NCBI GenBank assembly: GCA_017425345.1
Contig: JAFOML010000020.1
Coordinates: forward strand, 1 to 17,580
Direction of reading: 5' to 3'
DNA length: 17,580 nt
Source of the DNA: Eubacterium sp.
GTDB lineage: Bacteria > Bacillota_A > Clostridia > Peptostreptococcales > Anaerovoracaceae
Position 1 is the stretch's first letter. Each line of letters starts with the position of its first letter. Shown piece after piece: positions 1-6,615 of the stretch. Made by a program: the position numbers and the translations under genes. Under the pieces are notes generated by a model, which was not told where the DNA came from, did not search any database, and saw only the letters and a list, made by a program, of their open reading frames with translations.

Positions 1-156
1 CTGGAATCCGTCTTCTCGGTCATCATGGGTTCCATCATCCTCAGCGAATCCATGTCGATGCGTGGGTATCTGGGCTGCGCGCTGATTTTCGCCGCAGTCG
101 TCGTGTCGCAGCTGCCATCCAAGGAGGAACGGCTGAAGGCGCGGGAGAATAGTTAG
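1..156 (+). CDS. DMT-superfamily (EamA-like) transporter, C-terminal end only
   Basis: The frame is open from the left edge and ends at TAG 154-156, giving the last 51 residues of a protein that starts outside the window. The visible part begins LESVFSVIMGSIILSESMS and continues into a second hydrophobic stretch (GCALIFAAVVVSQL) before a short charged tail. An LExVFxxxxGxxxLxExxS segment followed by a last transmembrane helix is the usual end of EamA/RhaT-type ten-helix drug/metabolite exporters. The substrate cannot be inferred from this fragment. No convincing terminator follows the stop codon; the next 500 bases are palindrome-rich and non-coding. Confidence 0.75.
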   Translation: MESVFSVIMGSIILSESMSMRGYLGCALIFAAVVVSQLPSKEERLKARENS

Positions 157-254
157 TTGGTTAGTTGGACAAAGTCTATAGCATACAAATGGAAATACTA
201 TACGGTCTCTAAAGCCGTAGCAACGATACAATAAAGTAGAGTTGGAAACAGAGG

Positions 255-297
255 GCGGTGTCTCAAAAGGCAAATAATTTGTCTTTTGAGACGCCGC
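255..297. repeat. 43-bp near-perfect palindrome
   Basis: Arm 255-269 (GCGGTGTCTCAAAAG) pairs with arm 283-297 over 15 positions with a single T/G pair. The 13-base loop contains CAAAT-A-ATTTG, so the palindrome runs nearly to its centre. Neither side carries a T-run, so it does not look like a normal intrinsic terminator. It lies 9 bases before the tandem hairpin array and may belong to the same structured locus. Function unknown. Confidence 0.75.
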
Positions 298-305
298 TTC
301 TCCTT

Positions 306-542
306 GTATGGGCAAATCTCGATATTTATATGGTCAATGACCTTACGATTCTGAGAATTTACCCATACAAACCGCGATAAGATGAGCAAAAGGTATGGGT
401 CAATCTAGAAAATATTATGGACTAAGTCCATACCATTCTGAGAATTCGCCCATACAAATCGCGATAAGATGAGCAGAAAGTATGGGTCAATCCGGAAATT
501 ATTATGGACTAAGTCCATACCATTCCGAGAATTGACCCATAC
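306..542. repeat. Three tandem 63-bp hairpin units at an 87-bp period
   Basis: Units start at 306, 393 and 480. Each is 63 bases long, opens with GTATGGG and closes with CCCATAC. The first two are followed by a 24-base linker (369-392 and 456-479, 21/24 identical) containing CGCGATAAGATGAGCA; the third has no linker after it. Units 2 and 3 match at 57/63 positions, units 1 and 2 at 48/63. Every unit folds on itself: outer arms (12 bp perfect in unit 3), a middle stem (unit positions 14-18 with 44-48), and a central TATGGAC/GTCCATA hairpin with a 3-base loop. Differences between units keep pairing at unit positions 9/55, 15/47 and 29/35. This could be an array of structured RNAs or a tandem palindromic repeat element. 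It is not a CRISPR: the constant parts are long hairpins and the linkers are nearly identical. Confidence 0.85.
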
Positions 543-601
543 TAAAAAACAGCCGATTTCAGCGTCCAATTTCACGGACGATCTGCAGGTCCATTTCAAT
601 G

Positions 602-632
602 AAAAAACCGCGTAAATCGAAAAATACGCGGT
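602..632 (-). terminator. Intrinsic terminator of the phosphoribosyltransferase gene
   Basis: Read on the minus strand, ACCGCGTA (632-625) pairs with TACGCGGT (614-607) around a 10-base loop and runs straight into a T-run (607-602). It lies about 50 bases beyond the stop codon of the phosphoribosyltransferase gene, the right place for its terminator. Confidence 0.8.
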
Positions 633-685
633 CCGGATTTTCGTACTTATTTCGGCGTCGTCTACAGCTCGCCTTCTTTCACCCG

Positions 686-1237
686 TTATTCTTTTACCGT
701 CCCATCCGCATTGAACAGCGGCAGCTTCTCCAGGAAGAGAATGTCATCCCGGTCTGCGGCATCGCCCTCTGCCAGGACTGCCATACGGCCGACGATGTTT
801 CCTTCCGCCTGCTTCACCAGCGCCTCGATGGAGAGGAGCGACTCTCCGGTGCTGATCACGTCATCGACGATCAGCACTCTGCGGCCATGGATCATGTCGG
901 TTTCCGTCTGACCGATGCACAGCTTCTGAATGTGGTCGGTCGTGATGGAATCCACTTCCGTCGTGATAATGTTCTGCATGTAGAGCTTGGGGCCCTTTCT
1001 CGCGACGACATAGTCCTTTCCGGACTGACGCGCCATCTCATATGCCAGAGGAATGCCCTTGGCTTCTGCCGTTACGATCACATCGAACTCCGGTGCCTTG
1101 GCCAGCAGCTGCTCTGCGGAAGCCACCGTGATCTCTGCGTCTCCAAACATGATAAACGCGCCGATATACAGTTCCTCATTGATCGGGCACAGCGGCAGCT
1201 GCCGTGTCAGGCCCGCGATCTTCATCTCGTAATACAT
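686..1237 (-). CDS. Type I phosphoribosyltransferase, adenine-PRTase-like
   Basis: The product has 183 residues. The PRPP-binding signature is clear at about 121-133 (VLIVDDVISTGES), with two acidic residues followed by STG. The earlier VTAEAKGIPLAYEMA (about 55-69) and the VARKGPK segment (78-84) match the layout of adenine phosphoribosyltransferases and of Apt-like proteins in Clostridia. Such enzymes transfer a purine base to PRPP to make the nucleotide in the cytosol. The ATG at 1237 is chosen because AAGGAAGG lies just upstream; the open frame extends to 1333 but without a ribosome site. The gene has its own sigma-70 promoter (1289-1317) and terminator (602-632). A purine permease gene nearby fits purine salvage, but base specificity (adenine, hypoxanthine or xanthine) cannot be decided here. 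Confidence 0.85.
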   Translation of the reverse strand: MYYEMKIAGLTRQLPLCPINEELYIGAFIMFGDAEITVASAEQLLAKAPEFDVIVTAEAKGIPLAYEMARQSGKDYVVARKGPKLYMQNIITTEVDSITTDHIQKLCIGQTETDMIHGRRVLIVDDVISTGESLLSIEALVKQAEGNIVGRMAVLAEGDAADRDDILFLEKLPLFNADGTVKE

Positions 1238-1288
1238 CGTTTTTCCTTCCTTCTGATTTTCAGAACCTTTTGTCTTTTGCCACAGAAC

Positions 1289-1317
1289 ATTATACCGTAT
1301 GCATGCCGCTTTTTCAA
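1289..1317 (-). promoter_or_regulatory. Sigma-70 promoter of the phosphoribosyltransferase gene
   Basis: On the minus strand TTGAAA (1317-1312) is followed after exactly 17 bases by a consensus TATAAT (1294-1289). Transcription would start about 45 bases before the ATG at 1237. Confidence 0.75.
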
Positions 1318-1325
1318 CCTGTACT

Positions 1326-2390
1326 CTACCCAAGAATGGCAGATTCCAGCTCTTCCATGGTCATGATAATGCGCGACGCGCCCTGCGACGCAAGGAACGA
1401 AGGCTCCCGGAATCCCCAGCCGACGACGAGGCCGTCCATACCCGCATTTTCAGCGGTATGGATGTCCACGTCCGAATCCCCGATGTAGACGGCATCTTCC
1501 TTTTCGATGCCCATCTCCGCGAGAAGCGCCATAAGCGCATCCGGCGAGGGCTTTCTCGGAATGCCCTCGCGTTCCCCATACGCGACATCCACCAGTCCGG
1601 GGAAGTAGTGGGCGATGATGGTTTGGACGGCGCTGTTGCCTTTGTTCGATAAGACCGCGACCTTGCATCCCGCCTCCTTCAGGTGCCGGAACACCTCCTC
1701 GATCCCGTCGTAAGGATGCGTCGCATCCATGCAGTGCTCCGCGTAGTAGGAACGGAACGACGCGCCGACCGCCTCGCGGACTGCTTCGGGCGTACCTTCC
1801 GGAACACTACGCTCGATGAGCTTGCCGAATCCGTTTCCGACGAAGCTCTGCACCTCGGCTACCGTGTGCTGTGGGAGTCCGGCTTCCAAAAGCGCGTGAT
1901 TGACCGCGGCCGCCAGATCTTCGATCGTGGAAAGGATCGTGCCGTCCAGATCGAAAGCGGCCAGCTGATAGCGCGGCACCGGGACGAGCGAATGCTTTCC
2001 GACACGCATGCCGGTGGAACGGCAGACGGCGACCTGTGTTCCCAGATTATCCGTGACGGTGATGTTAAAGCAGCAGGTGCGGGAACCGGCCTTCTCGCAG
2101 ACCGCTTCCGCATAGAGCGTCTCCCCTTTCACACCGTTCAGGAAAGTCATGCTGCTGTCCAGTGTGACTGTGGCCAGCTGCCCCACGTTCGAGGCAACAG
2201 CAAATGCCAGATCCGCCAGCGTGTAGATCGCGCCGCCCATGACCGCGTTCATGCCGTTGCGGTGCTCATCCGTGATCACAAGCTCGCACCGGGCATGGCC
2301 CGGCGCCGCTTCAAGAATACGAACCCCGTTCCCGGTCGCGAACCGGTCGTTTTCAAATACCCTTCTGACTCTCTCTATATCTACTGTCAT
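1326..2390 (-). CDS. Fusion of hotdog-fold thioesterase-like domain and HAD phosphatase
   Basis: The product has 354 residues in one uninterrupted frame. Residues 1 to about 130 resemble a PaaI/YuxO-type hotdog domain (NGMNAVMGGAIYTLADLAFA at 46-65). The usual HGG is MGG here, so thioesterase activity is uncertain. Residues about 141-354 are a complete HAD-IA hydrolase of the phosphoglycolate-phosphatase type: motif I FDLDGT with nucleophile Asp147 and acid Asp149, motif II VLSNKG (Ser248), motif III Lys280 in RKPSP, and motif IV GDSDVD (Asp305, Asp309). The start ATG at 2390 has AGGAGG nine bases upstream. The gene has its own promoter and a possible attenuator leader, and ends 88 bases before the phosphoribosyltransferase start. 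The substrate is unknown; joining an acyl-CoA-type fold to a phosphatase suggests a housekeeping or damage-repair role, which is inference. Confidence 0.85.
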   Translation of the reverse strand: MTVDIERVRRVFENDRFATGNGVRILEAAPGHARCELVITDEHRNGMNAVMGGAIYTLADLAFAVASNVGQLATVTLDSSMTFLNGVKGETLYAEAVCEKAGSRTCCFNITVTDNLGTQVAVCRSTGMRVGKHSLVPVPRYQLAAFDLDGTILSTIEDLAAAVNHALLEAGLPQHTVAEVQSFVGNGFGKLIERSVPEGTPEAVREAVGASFRSYYAEHCMDATHPYDGIEEVFRHLKEAGCKVAVLSNKGNSAVQTIIAHYFPGLVDVAYGEREGIPRKPSPDALMALLAEMGIEKEDAVYIGDSDVDIHTAENAGMDGLVVGWGFREPSFLASQGASRIIMTMEELESAILG

Positions 2391-2410
2391 TGAAAAGCTC
2401 CTCCTAACCG

Positions 2411-2490
2411 AAAAAACACATGAGCTCCGCCAGGATGCCACCAGAACAGGCTTCTAATCTGCTCCGGCCGGACGTAATCTCACATGTTTT
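2411..2490 (-). promoter_or_regulatory. Possible transcription attenuator in the leader of the fusion gene
   Basis: In the minus-strand transcript, the segment from 2490 to 2479 (AAAACATGTGAG) can pair over 12 positions with 2424-2413 (CTCATGTGTTTT). Two of the pairs are G-U and exist only in the minus-strand RNA. The 3' arm runs into six U residues (2416-2411), just before the ribosome binding site of the fusion gene. The 54 bases between the arms are GC-rich and include the self-complementary CCGGCCGG. The 5' arm begins very near the predicted transcription start. This is the layout of a leader terminator, but I recognise no known riboswitch core in it. Confidence 0.4.
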
Positions 2491-2499
2491 TATGGGATA

Positions 2500-2528
2500 G
2501 TTTTATCACAGATTAATTGTTTTGACAA
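2500..2528 (-). promoter_or_regulatory. Sigma-70 promoter of the hotdog-HAD fusion gene
   Basis: On the minus strand TTGTCA (2528-2523), then 17 bases, then TAAAAC (2505-2500), preceded by TGA in the extended -10 position. It sits between the permease gene and the fusion gene and would give a leader of about 100 bases. Confidence 0.6.
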
Positions 2529-2585
2529 CTAAAAGTTCATGTAATCGTGAAAAAAGTACCAAATGCTCTAAAAAATGAGCGAAAA

Positions 2586-3941
2586 TTACATGACCAGCGT
2601 CGCGATTCTGGCTGCGAACAGGACGAAGGAAATCCACATGATCTTCGTGATCTCGTTTGCCTTTCCGGTCATCAGCTTCAGCAGGACCCAGGAGATCATG
2701 CCGAACATGATCCCGTTGGCGATCGAATACGTGAACGGCATGATGACGATGGCAAGGTAGCCAGAAACGACATCGGCGATATCGCCCTCGAACGTCATGT
2801 TCATAACGGACATGAACATCAGCAGGCCGACCCACATCAGCGCCGGTGTGGTCGCAAAGCTCGGGATCGCCAGGAAGATTGGCGAAAGCAGCAGCGCCGC
2901 GAGGAACAGCACACCTGTTGTCACAGAGGTCAGTCCGGTCTTTCCGCCTTCTGCGACACCGGCGCTGGACTCAACATAGGAAGATACCGTAGAGGTTCCC
3001 AAGCATGCGCCGCAGATCGTCGCGATCGCGTCGGAAAGCAGCGCCTGCTTGGCGCGCGGCAGCCGTCCGTTCTCGTCCAGCAGACCCGCCTTGGAGGTCA
3101 CGCCAATCAGCGTGCCGACTGTGTCGAAGATATCGACGAACAGGAACGAGAAGATGATGACGATAAAGTCCATGATATGCGACGCAACCCATCCGAAATC
3201 AAAATCAAACAGTTCGATCCCGCCGGGCATCAGTCCGCCGGAAAAGTCCGGGAACAGGGAGTACACGCCGTTTTCCGGATCCACCTGGTACCAGCCGGCC
3301 ACCTGCGCGATCATCCCGAGAACCCAGGTCACCAGGATGCCGATCAGGATATATCCTTTCACGTTGTAATGGCTGAGCCCCGCGATGACGAAGAACCCGA
3401 TCAGCGCTAGAACGACTTCCGGCGAGCGGAAGCTGCCGAGAGCCACGAGGGTCGACTCATCCGCTGCAACAATGCCGGCGCCTTTCAATCCCACGATCAG
3501 GATGAACAGACCGATACCGGTCGTGATACCGTACTTGAGGTTCATCGGGATCTCATTGACGAGCTTTTCACGGAACTCCGTAAAGGACAGCAGGACGAAG
3601 ATGATTCCTTCGCAGAAAACCGCTGCCAGCGCGATCTTCCAGGGATCATTCACGCCCGCCTTCGCAAGCGGAATGCATACGCTGTAGGCGAAGTACGCGT
3701 TCAGTCCCATGCCGGATGCGAGCGCGACCGGATAGTTCGCGTAAAAAGCCATGATCAGCGTGCCGATCGCTGCCGATACTGCTGTCGCGGTAAATACGGA
3801 AGCGCTGTTCATTCCCGCAGCCGACAGGATATTTGGGTTGACTGCCAGGATATAGACCATCGCGAGGAACGTCGTAACGCCTGCGGTGATCTCCGTCCGT
3901 ACATCTGTGCCATTCTCTTTCAGTCTGAAAAATTTCTCCAT
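2586..3941 (-). CDS. pbuG: NCS2-family purine permease (guanine/hypoxanthine type)
   Basis: The product has 451 residues and is strongly hydrophobic, with about a dozen membrane segments. The N-terminal EITAGVTTFLAMVYILAVNP segment, ASGMGLNAYFAYSVC near residue 75-90, and the ESSAGVAEGGKTGLTSVTTG segment in the second half are hallmarks of the AzgA/PbuG branch of the NCS2 transporters. These import guanine, hypoxanthine or adenine with protons across the cytoplasmic membrane. The length matches the family. Its ATG shares one base with the stop codon of the upstream sortase gene (TAATG at 3941), so it is probably translated by coupling; the AGGAG upstream lies inside the sortase 3' end. The nearby phosphoribosyltransferase could use the imported base. 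I see no good terminator between it and the fusion gene, only a weak 4-bp stem. Confidence 0.9.
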   Translation of the reverse strand: MEKFFRLKENGTDVRTEITAGVTTFLAMVYILAVNPNILSAAGMNSASVFTATAVSAAIGTLIMAFYANYPVALASGMGLNAYFAYSVCIPLAKAGVNDPWKIALAAVFCEGIIFVLLSFTEFREKLVNEIPMNLKYGITTGIGLFILIVGLKGAGIVAADESTLVALGSFRSPEVVLALIGFFVIAGLSHYNVKGYILIGILVTWVLGMIAQVAGWYQVDPENGVYSLFPDFSGGLMPGGIELFDFDFGWVASHIMDFIVIIFSFLFVDIFDTVGTLIGVTSKAGLLDENGRLPRAKQALLSDAIATICGACLGTSTVSSYVESSAGVAEGGKTGLTSVTTGVLFLAALLLSPIFLAIPSFATTPALMWVGLLMFMSVMNMTFEGDIADVVSGYLAIVIMPFTYSIANGIMFGMISWVLLKLMTGKANEITKIMWISFVLFAARIATLVM

Positions 3942-4693
3942 TACTGTTTCTTCTTCTCCTTCTCAACTAGTTTTCCAAATACGACGAGCCTTGCATCCTC
4001 AAACTCATAGGTGCAGGTGCTCATCATGATAAGCTTATCCTGTGTGCTCACGCCGATGTTTGTATGCAGCTCGGTCTTCTCCATGATGCGGTCGATGTAG
4101 GCCTGTTTCTCCGCATCGCCCCGCTGATCCATGGCGTAGAGCTCGTCATCCGACGGGATCGTCACCGCTGCAAACACGATGATATCATACATCTTATCCG
4201 GCGTGACCAGCAGCATCTTCGGATGCTTCTCATAGTACGCGTGATCACGATACTCGATCAGCGAGTGGAACATGCTCCCGTCCTTCATCCGGTGACCGTA
4301 CACGACAGACACAAACTGCTCAAACGGCTTCTCGCAGTTGCAGTCCAGGAACAGCGACCCGCTCCCGTTCACATCTCCGTTGACCATGTGCGACAGATAG
4401 TAGCTGTTATCCTCTCCCTGCACGATCGGGTAGTTGATCACCGTGTCCTTGGAATAGATCCATGCCTTGATGTTATCGTATTTCGCCATGAGCTTCTTCC
4501 AGTCGACGGTGATGTCCTCCTCGGACTTCTGCACGGCTGCAGTCTCGGCGACCTCATTGTACTGCTGCGCGCCGGCGCGGTATTCTAACAAAATCTTCGC
4601 CACCTGATACCCGCTCACCGCAATGATCCCAAGCAGTATGATGATGAGCAGCCAGAAAAAAAACCCGCCTTTCTTCTTTTTCTCCTTTTGCAT
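3941..4693 (-). CDS. srtB: Class B sortase
   Basis: The product has 250 residues: a lysine-rich start, one membrane helix (about 11-31) and an extracytoplasmic sortase domain. Catalytic residues are visible as His134 in VYGHRMKDGSMF, Cys227 in MSTCTYEFEDAR and Arg235 eight residues later. The STCxYxFxxxR spacing and the N-terminal helical part fit class B. Such enzymes cut a sorting signal on secreted proteins and attach them to peptidoglycan or pili. The start is supported by GGGGAGG six bases upstream of the ATG at 4693. No substrate with a sorting signal is encoded in the window. The gene overlaps the purine permease start by one base, an unexpected partner for a sortase. Confidence 0.92.
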   Translation of the reverse strand: MQKEKKKKGGFFFWLLIIILLGIIAVSGYQVAKILLEYRAGAQQYNEVAETAAVQKSEEDITVDWKKLMAKYDNIKAWIYSKDTVINYPIVQGEDNSYYLSHMVNGDVNGSGSLFLDCNCEKPFEQFVSVVYGHRMKDGSMFHSLIEYRDHAYYEKHPKMLLVTPDKMYDIIVFAAVTIPSDDELYAMDQRGDAEKQAYIDRIMEKTELHTNIGVSTQDKLIMMSTCTYEFEDARLVVFGKLVEKEKKKQ

Positions 4694-4720
4694 AAAATGC
4701 CTCCCCTTAAGAACGTAACC

Positions 4721-4729
4721 AGTATATCA
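4721..4729 (-). promoter_or_regulatory. Extended -10 promoter of the sortase-permease pair
   Basis: On the minus strand TGATATACT (4729-4721) provides an extended -10 (TGn TATACT) about 28 bases before the sortase ATG. No good -35 lies at 17 bases, so confidence is moderate. Confidence 0.45.
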
Positions 4730-4788
4730 CATTCGGCCGTTTGATGGAATCAAATTGCCTTAATTTCATCGTCTTCAACGTATTTCCG

Positions 4789-4797
4789 TGCTATAAT
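4789..4797 (+). promoter_or_regulatory. Extended -10 promoter of the phosphohexomutase gene
   Basis: TGCTATAAT at 4789-4797 is a consensus -10 with the extended TG. No clear -35 hexamer lies at 17-18 bases. AAAGGAG follows at 4811-4817, with the ATG at 4825, so the leader is only about 20 bases. Confidence 0.6.
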
Positions 4798-4824
4798 GAG
4801 AATGCTTAGGAAAGGAGACTCACA

Positions 4825-6399
4825 ATGAGCTATGATTATGAAGCGCTGCAGAATGGCAGCGATATACGCGGCATCGCCATGGAAGGCGTTCCGGGTGAAT
4901 CCGTGAACCTGGACGAGACTGCCGTCAGCAGGATCGCGAGAAGCTTTCTTTACTGGCTTTCGAACCGTACCGGAAAGAACCCCTCGGAGATCACGGTCGC
5001 AGTCGGCAGGGACTCCCGGCTTTCGGGAGAGGGACTTGCTGAAGTTTTTGTAAACACCCTGATCGAAAAAGGCGCCAGAGCGCTGAACTGCGGACTCGCC
5101 TCCACCCCGGCGATGTTCATGTCCACCAGATTCCCGGACTTTGAAGCCGACGGCGCTGTGATGATCACGGCAAGCCATCTGCCCTGGAACCGCAACGGAC
5201 TGAAATTCTTCACCGTGAACGGCGGTTTGGACAAAGGCGATATCACCGACCTCATCCTCTTCGCGGAATCCGAACAGATCCTGGCAAGACTTCCGATGGC
5301 AGGCAAGGGCAGCCGGGAAAACGCGGACCTGATGTCTGCCTACAGCGCGCACCTGCGCGAACTCATCCTTTCGGGAACCGGCAGCGCGGAAGGCGATCAG
5401 CCCCTCTCCGGCATGAAGATCTGCGTGGATGCAGGCAACGGTGCCGGCGGTTTCTATGCGACGGACGTCCTTGCGCCGCTTGGCGCAGACATCTCTGCGA
5501 GCCAGTTCCTCGATCCGGACGGCCATTTCCCGAACCATGCGCCGAACCCGGAAAACAAGGAGGCCATGAAGGCCATCACGACCAAGGTAATAGAAGCATC
5601 CTGCGACCTCGGCCTGATTTTCGATACCGATGTGGACCGCGCTTCTGCCGTAGACGAGCAGGGCCGCCCGATCAGCCGCAACGGCATCGTCGCGATGGCA
5701 GCTGCGCTGATCGCGGATCAGCATCCGGGGACAACCGTCGTAACGGACAGCGTGACGAGCGATGAACTCCACGACTATCTGGAAGGCACCCTCGGGCTGA
5801 AGCATCTGCGCTTCAAACGCGGTTACCGGAACGTGATCAACAAATCCATCGAGCTGAACCGCGCCGGAACGGACAGCCAGCTTGCGATCGAGACATCCGG
5901 TCACGCGGCATACAAGGACAACTATTTCCTGGATGACGGCGCATTCCTTGCGACGCGCATCGTGGTCCGGGCAGCCCGCCTGTTCCGCGAGGGGAAACCG
6001 ATCTCCTCGGTCCTGACCGGCCTCAAAGAACCGGAAGAATCCATCGAAGTGCGCCTTCCGATCACATCGTCCGCCTTCTCCGCAACAGCGGATATGGCGC
6101 TCGATGCGGTGAAGACATGGGTGGAGACTTCGGGCGCATCTGTTGCATTTACTCCCATATCGCCTAATAGCGATTCATTGGAGAGCCTCTCCTTCGAGGT
6201 CGTAACTCCGAATTACGAGGGAATCCGCGTCCGTTACCGCGGCCAGTACAGCGGCTGGTTCCTGCTGCGGAAATCCCTGCACGATCCGATCCTCCCGCTG
6301 AACATCGAATCCGACCGCGCCGGCGGATGCCTGGTCATTCGCGCGCTGCTCGGCTCCGTCCTCTCACAGGTGCCGGGCGTGGATACGAGCAAGCTGTAA
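4825..6399 (+). CDS. Phosphohexomutase (phosphoglucomutase/phosphomannomutase family)
   Basis: The product has 524 residues and belongs to the alpha-D-phosphohexomutase superfamily, which interconverts sugar 1- and 6-phosphates through a phosphoserine. The active serine is Ser117 in ITASHLPWNRNG (the common form is TASHNP). The metal loop is DTDVDR at 267-272 (commonly DGDGDR). The sugar-binding loop is ETSGHAA at 356-362, and the C-terminal phosphate-binding region follows RYRGQYSGW near the end. The variant loops resemble a branch of long bacterial homologues, so the preferred sugar (glucose, mannose or an amino sugar) is left open. The start is set by AAAGGAG seven bases upstream. It is the only complete plus-strand gene here, monocistronic, with its own promoter and terminator, divergent from the sortase. 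Confidence 0.88.
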   Translation: MSYDYEALQNGSDIRGIAMEGVPGESVNLDETAVSRIARSFLYWLSNRTGKNPSEITVAVGRDSRLSGEGLAEVFVNTLIEKGARALNCGLASTPAMFMSTRFPDFEADGAVMITASHLPWNRNGLKFFTVNGGLDKGDITDLILFAESEQILARLPMAGKGSRENADLMSAYSAHLRELILSGTGSAEGDQPLSGMKICVDAGNGAGGFYATDVLAPLGADISASQFLDPDGHFPNHAPNPENKEAMKAITTKVIEASCDLGLIFDTDVDRASAVDEQGRPISRNGIVAMAAALIADQHPGTTVVTDSVTSDELHDYLEGTLGLKHLRFKRGYRNVINKSIELNRAGTDSQLAIETSGHAAYKDNYFLDDGAFLATRIVVRAARLFREGKPISSVLTGLKEPEESIEVRLPITSSAFSATADMALDAVKTWVETSGASVAFTPISPNSDSLESLSFEVVTPNYEGIRVRYRGQYSGWFLLRKSLHDPILPLNIESDRAGGCLVIRALLGSVLSQVPGVDTSKL

Positions 6400-6406
6400 T
6401 ACCACT

Positions 6407-6443
6407 AAAAAAGCCGCTGTTTGTGAAAACAGCGGCCTTTTTT
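6407..6443. terminator. Bidirectional intrinsic terminator
   Basis: GCCGCTGTTT (6413-6422) pairs with AAACAGCGGC (6427-6436) around the loop GTGA. Six T follow on the plus side (6438-6443) and a run of A precedes (6407-6412), so both strands read as stem plus U-tract. It ends the phosphohexomutase gene on + and, after the structured element 6444-6614, most likely the ornithine operon on -. Confidence 0.9.
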
Positions 6444-6614
6444 AAGTCGGAGCGTAGCTCCTGGCGTGCTCGCACGTCAAGGACGTAGCGAACGACTGCA
6501 ACGGGCGCCGGGAGCTTCAGCTCCTCCGGGTTTCAGTGGGGTATTATAACCCACCACTGAAAGTCGGAAATGGAACCCGCCGCCTATAGAGGCGGGGGAC
6601 ATCCGGCGCCCGTT
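6444..6614. repeat. Compact multi-hairpin element at the end of the ornithine operon
   Basis: A perfect 12-bp inverted repeat (AACGGGCGCCGG at 6500-6511 with its complement at 6603-6614) encloses three hairpins. These are GGAGC/GCTCC (6511-6524, sharing base 6511 with the outer arm), TTTCAGTGG/CCACTGAAA (6531-6562, with an inner GGT/ACC) and CCGCCT/AGGCGG (6580-6595). Outside it are two more hairpins: GGAGC/GCTCC at 6449-6461 and a 7-pair stem at 6463-6478. AAGTCGG occurs at 6444-6450 and again at 6561-6567. The outer repeat begins one base after the racemase stop codon. It contains no ORF. It may be a structured 3' untranslated region or a small non-autonomous palindromic mobile element, as left by IS200/IS605-type transposases; I cannot tell which. 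Confidence 0.65.
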
Positions 6615-6615
6615 A

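Larger units (their letters stand above)
157..685. other. Gene-free, palindrome-rich intergenic region
   Basis: This is a 529-base gap between two genes that converge on it (transporter on +, phosphoribosyltransferase on -). I find no ORF here with a plausible ribosome binding site; the small frames on the minus strand only translate the tandem repeats. Positions 157-254 are AT-rich with nothing recognisable. The rest holds a 43-bp palindrome (255-297), a three-unit hairpin array (306-542) and the minus-strand terminator of the phosphoribosyltransferase gene (602-632), each listed separately. Confidence 0.7.

Noticed and set aside
306..542. CRISPR array
   Set aside because: Period and repetition suggested it, but the 63-base units are imperfect long hairpins and the would-be spacers (24 bases) are nearly identical to each other; no cas genes are present.
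198..599. Two small minus-strand ORFs with repeated peptides (FVWVNSQN and similar)
   Set aside because: The repeated peptide only mirrors the 87-bp DNA repeat, and no ribosome binding site precedes either frame.
2540..2585. Terminator after the purine permease gene
   Set aside because: Only a 4-bp GCTC/GAGC stem is present, with the T-run displaced; not a credible intrinsic terminator.
4750..5904. A 384-residue minus-strand frame opposite the phosphohexomutase
   Set aside because: The plus-strand product has all catalytic motifs of its family; the opposite frame shows none and has no start signals.
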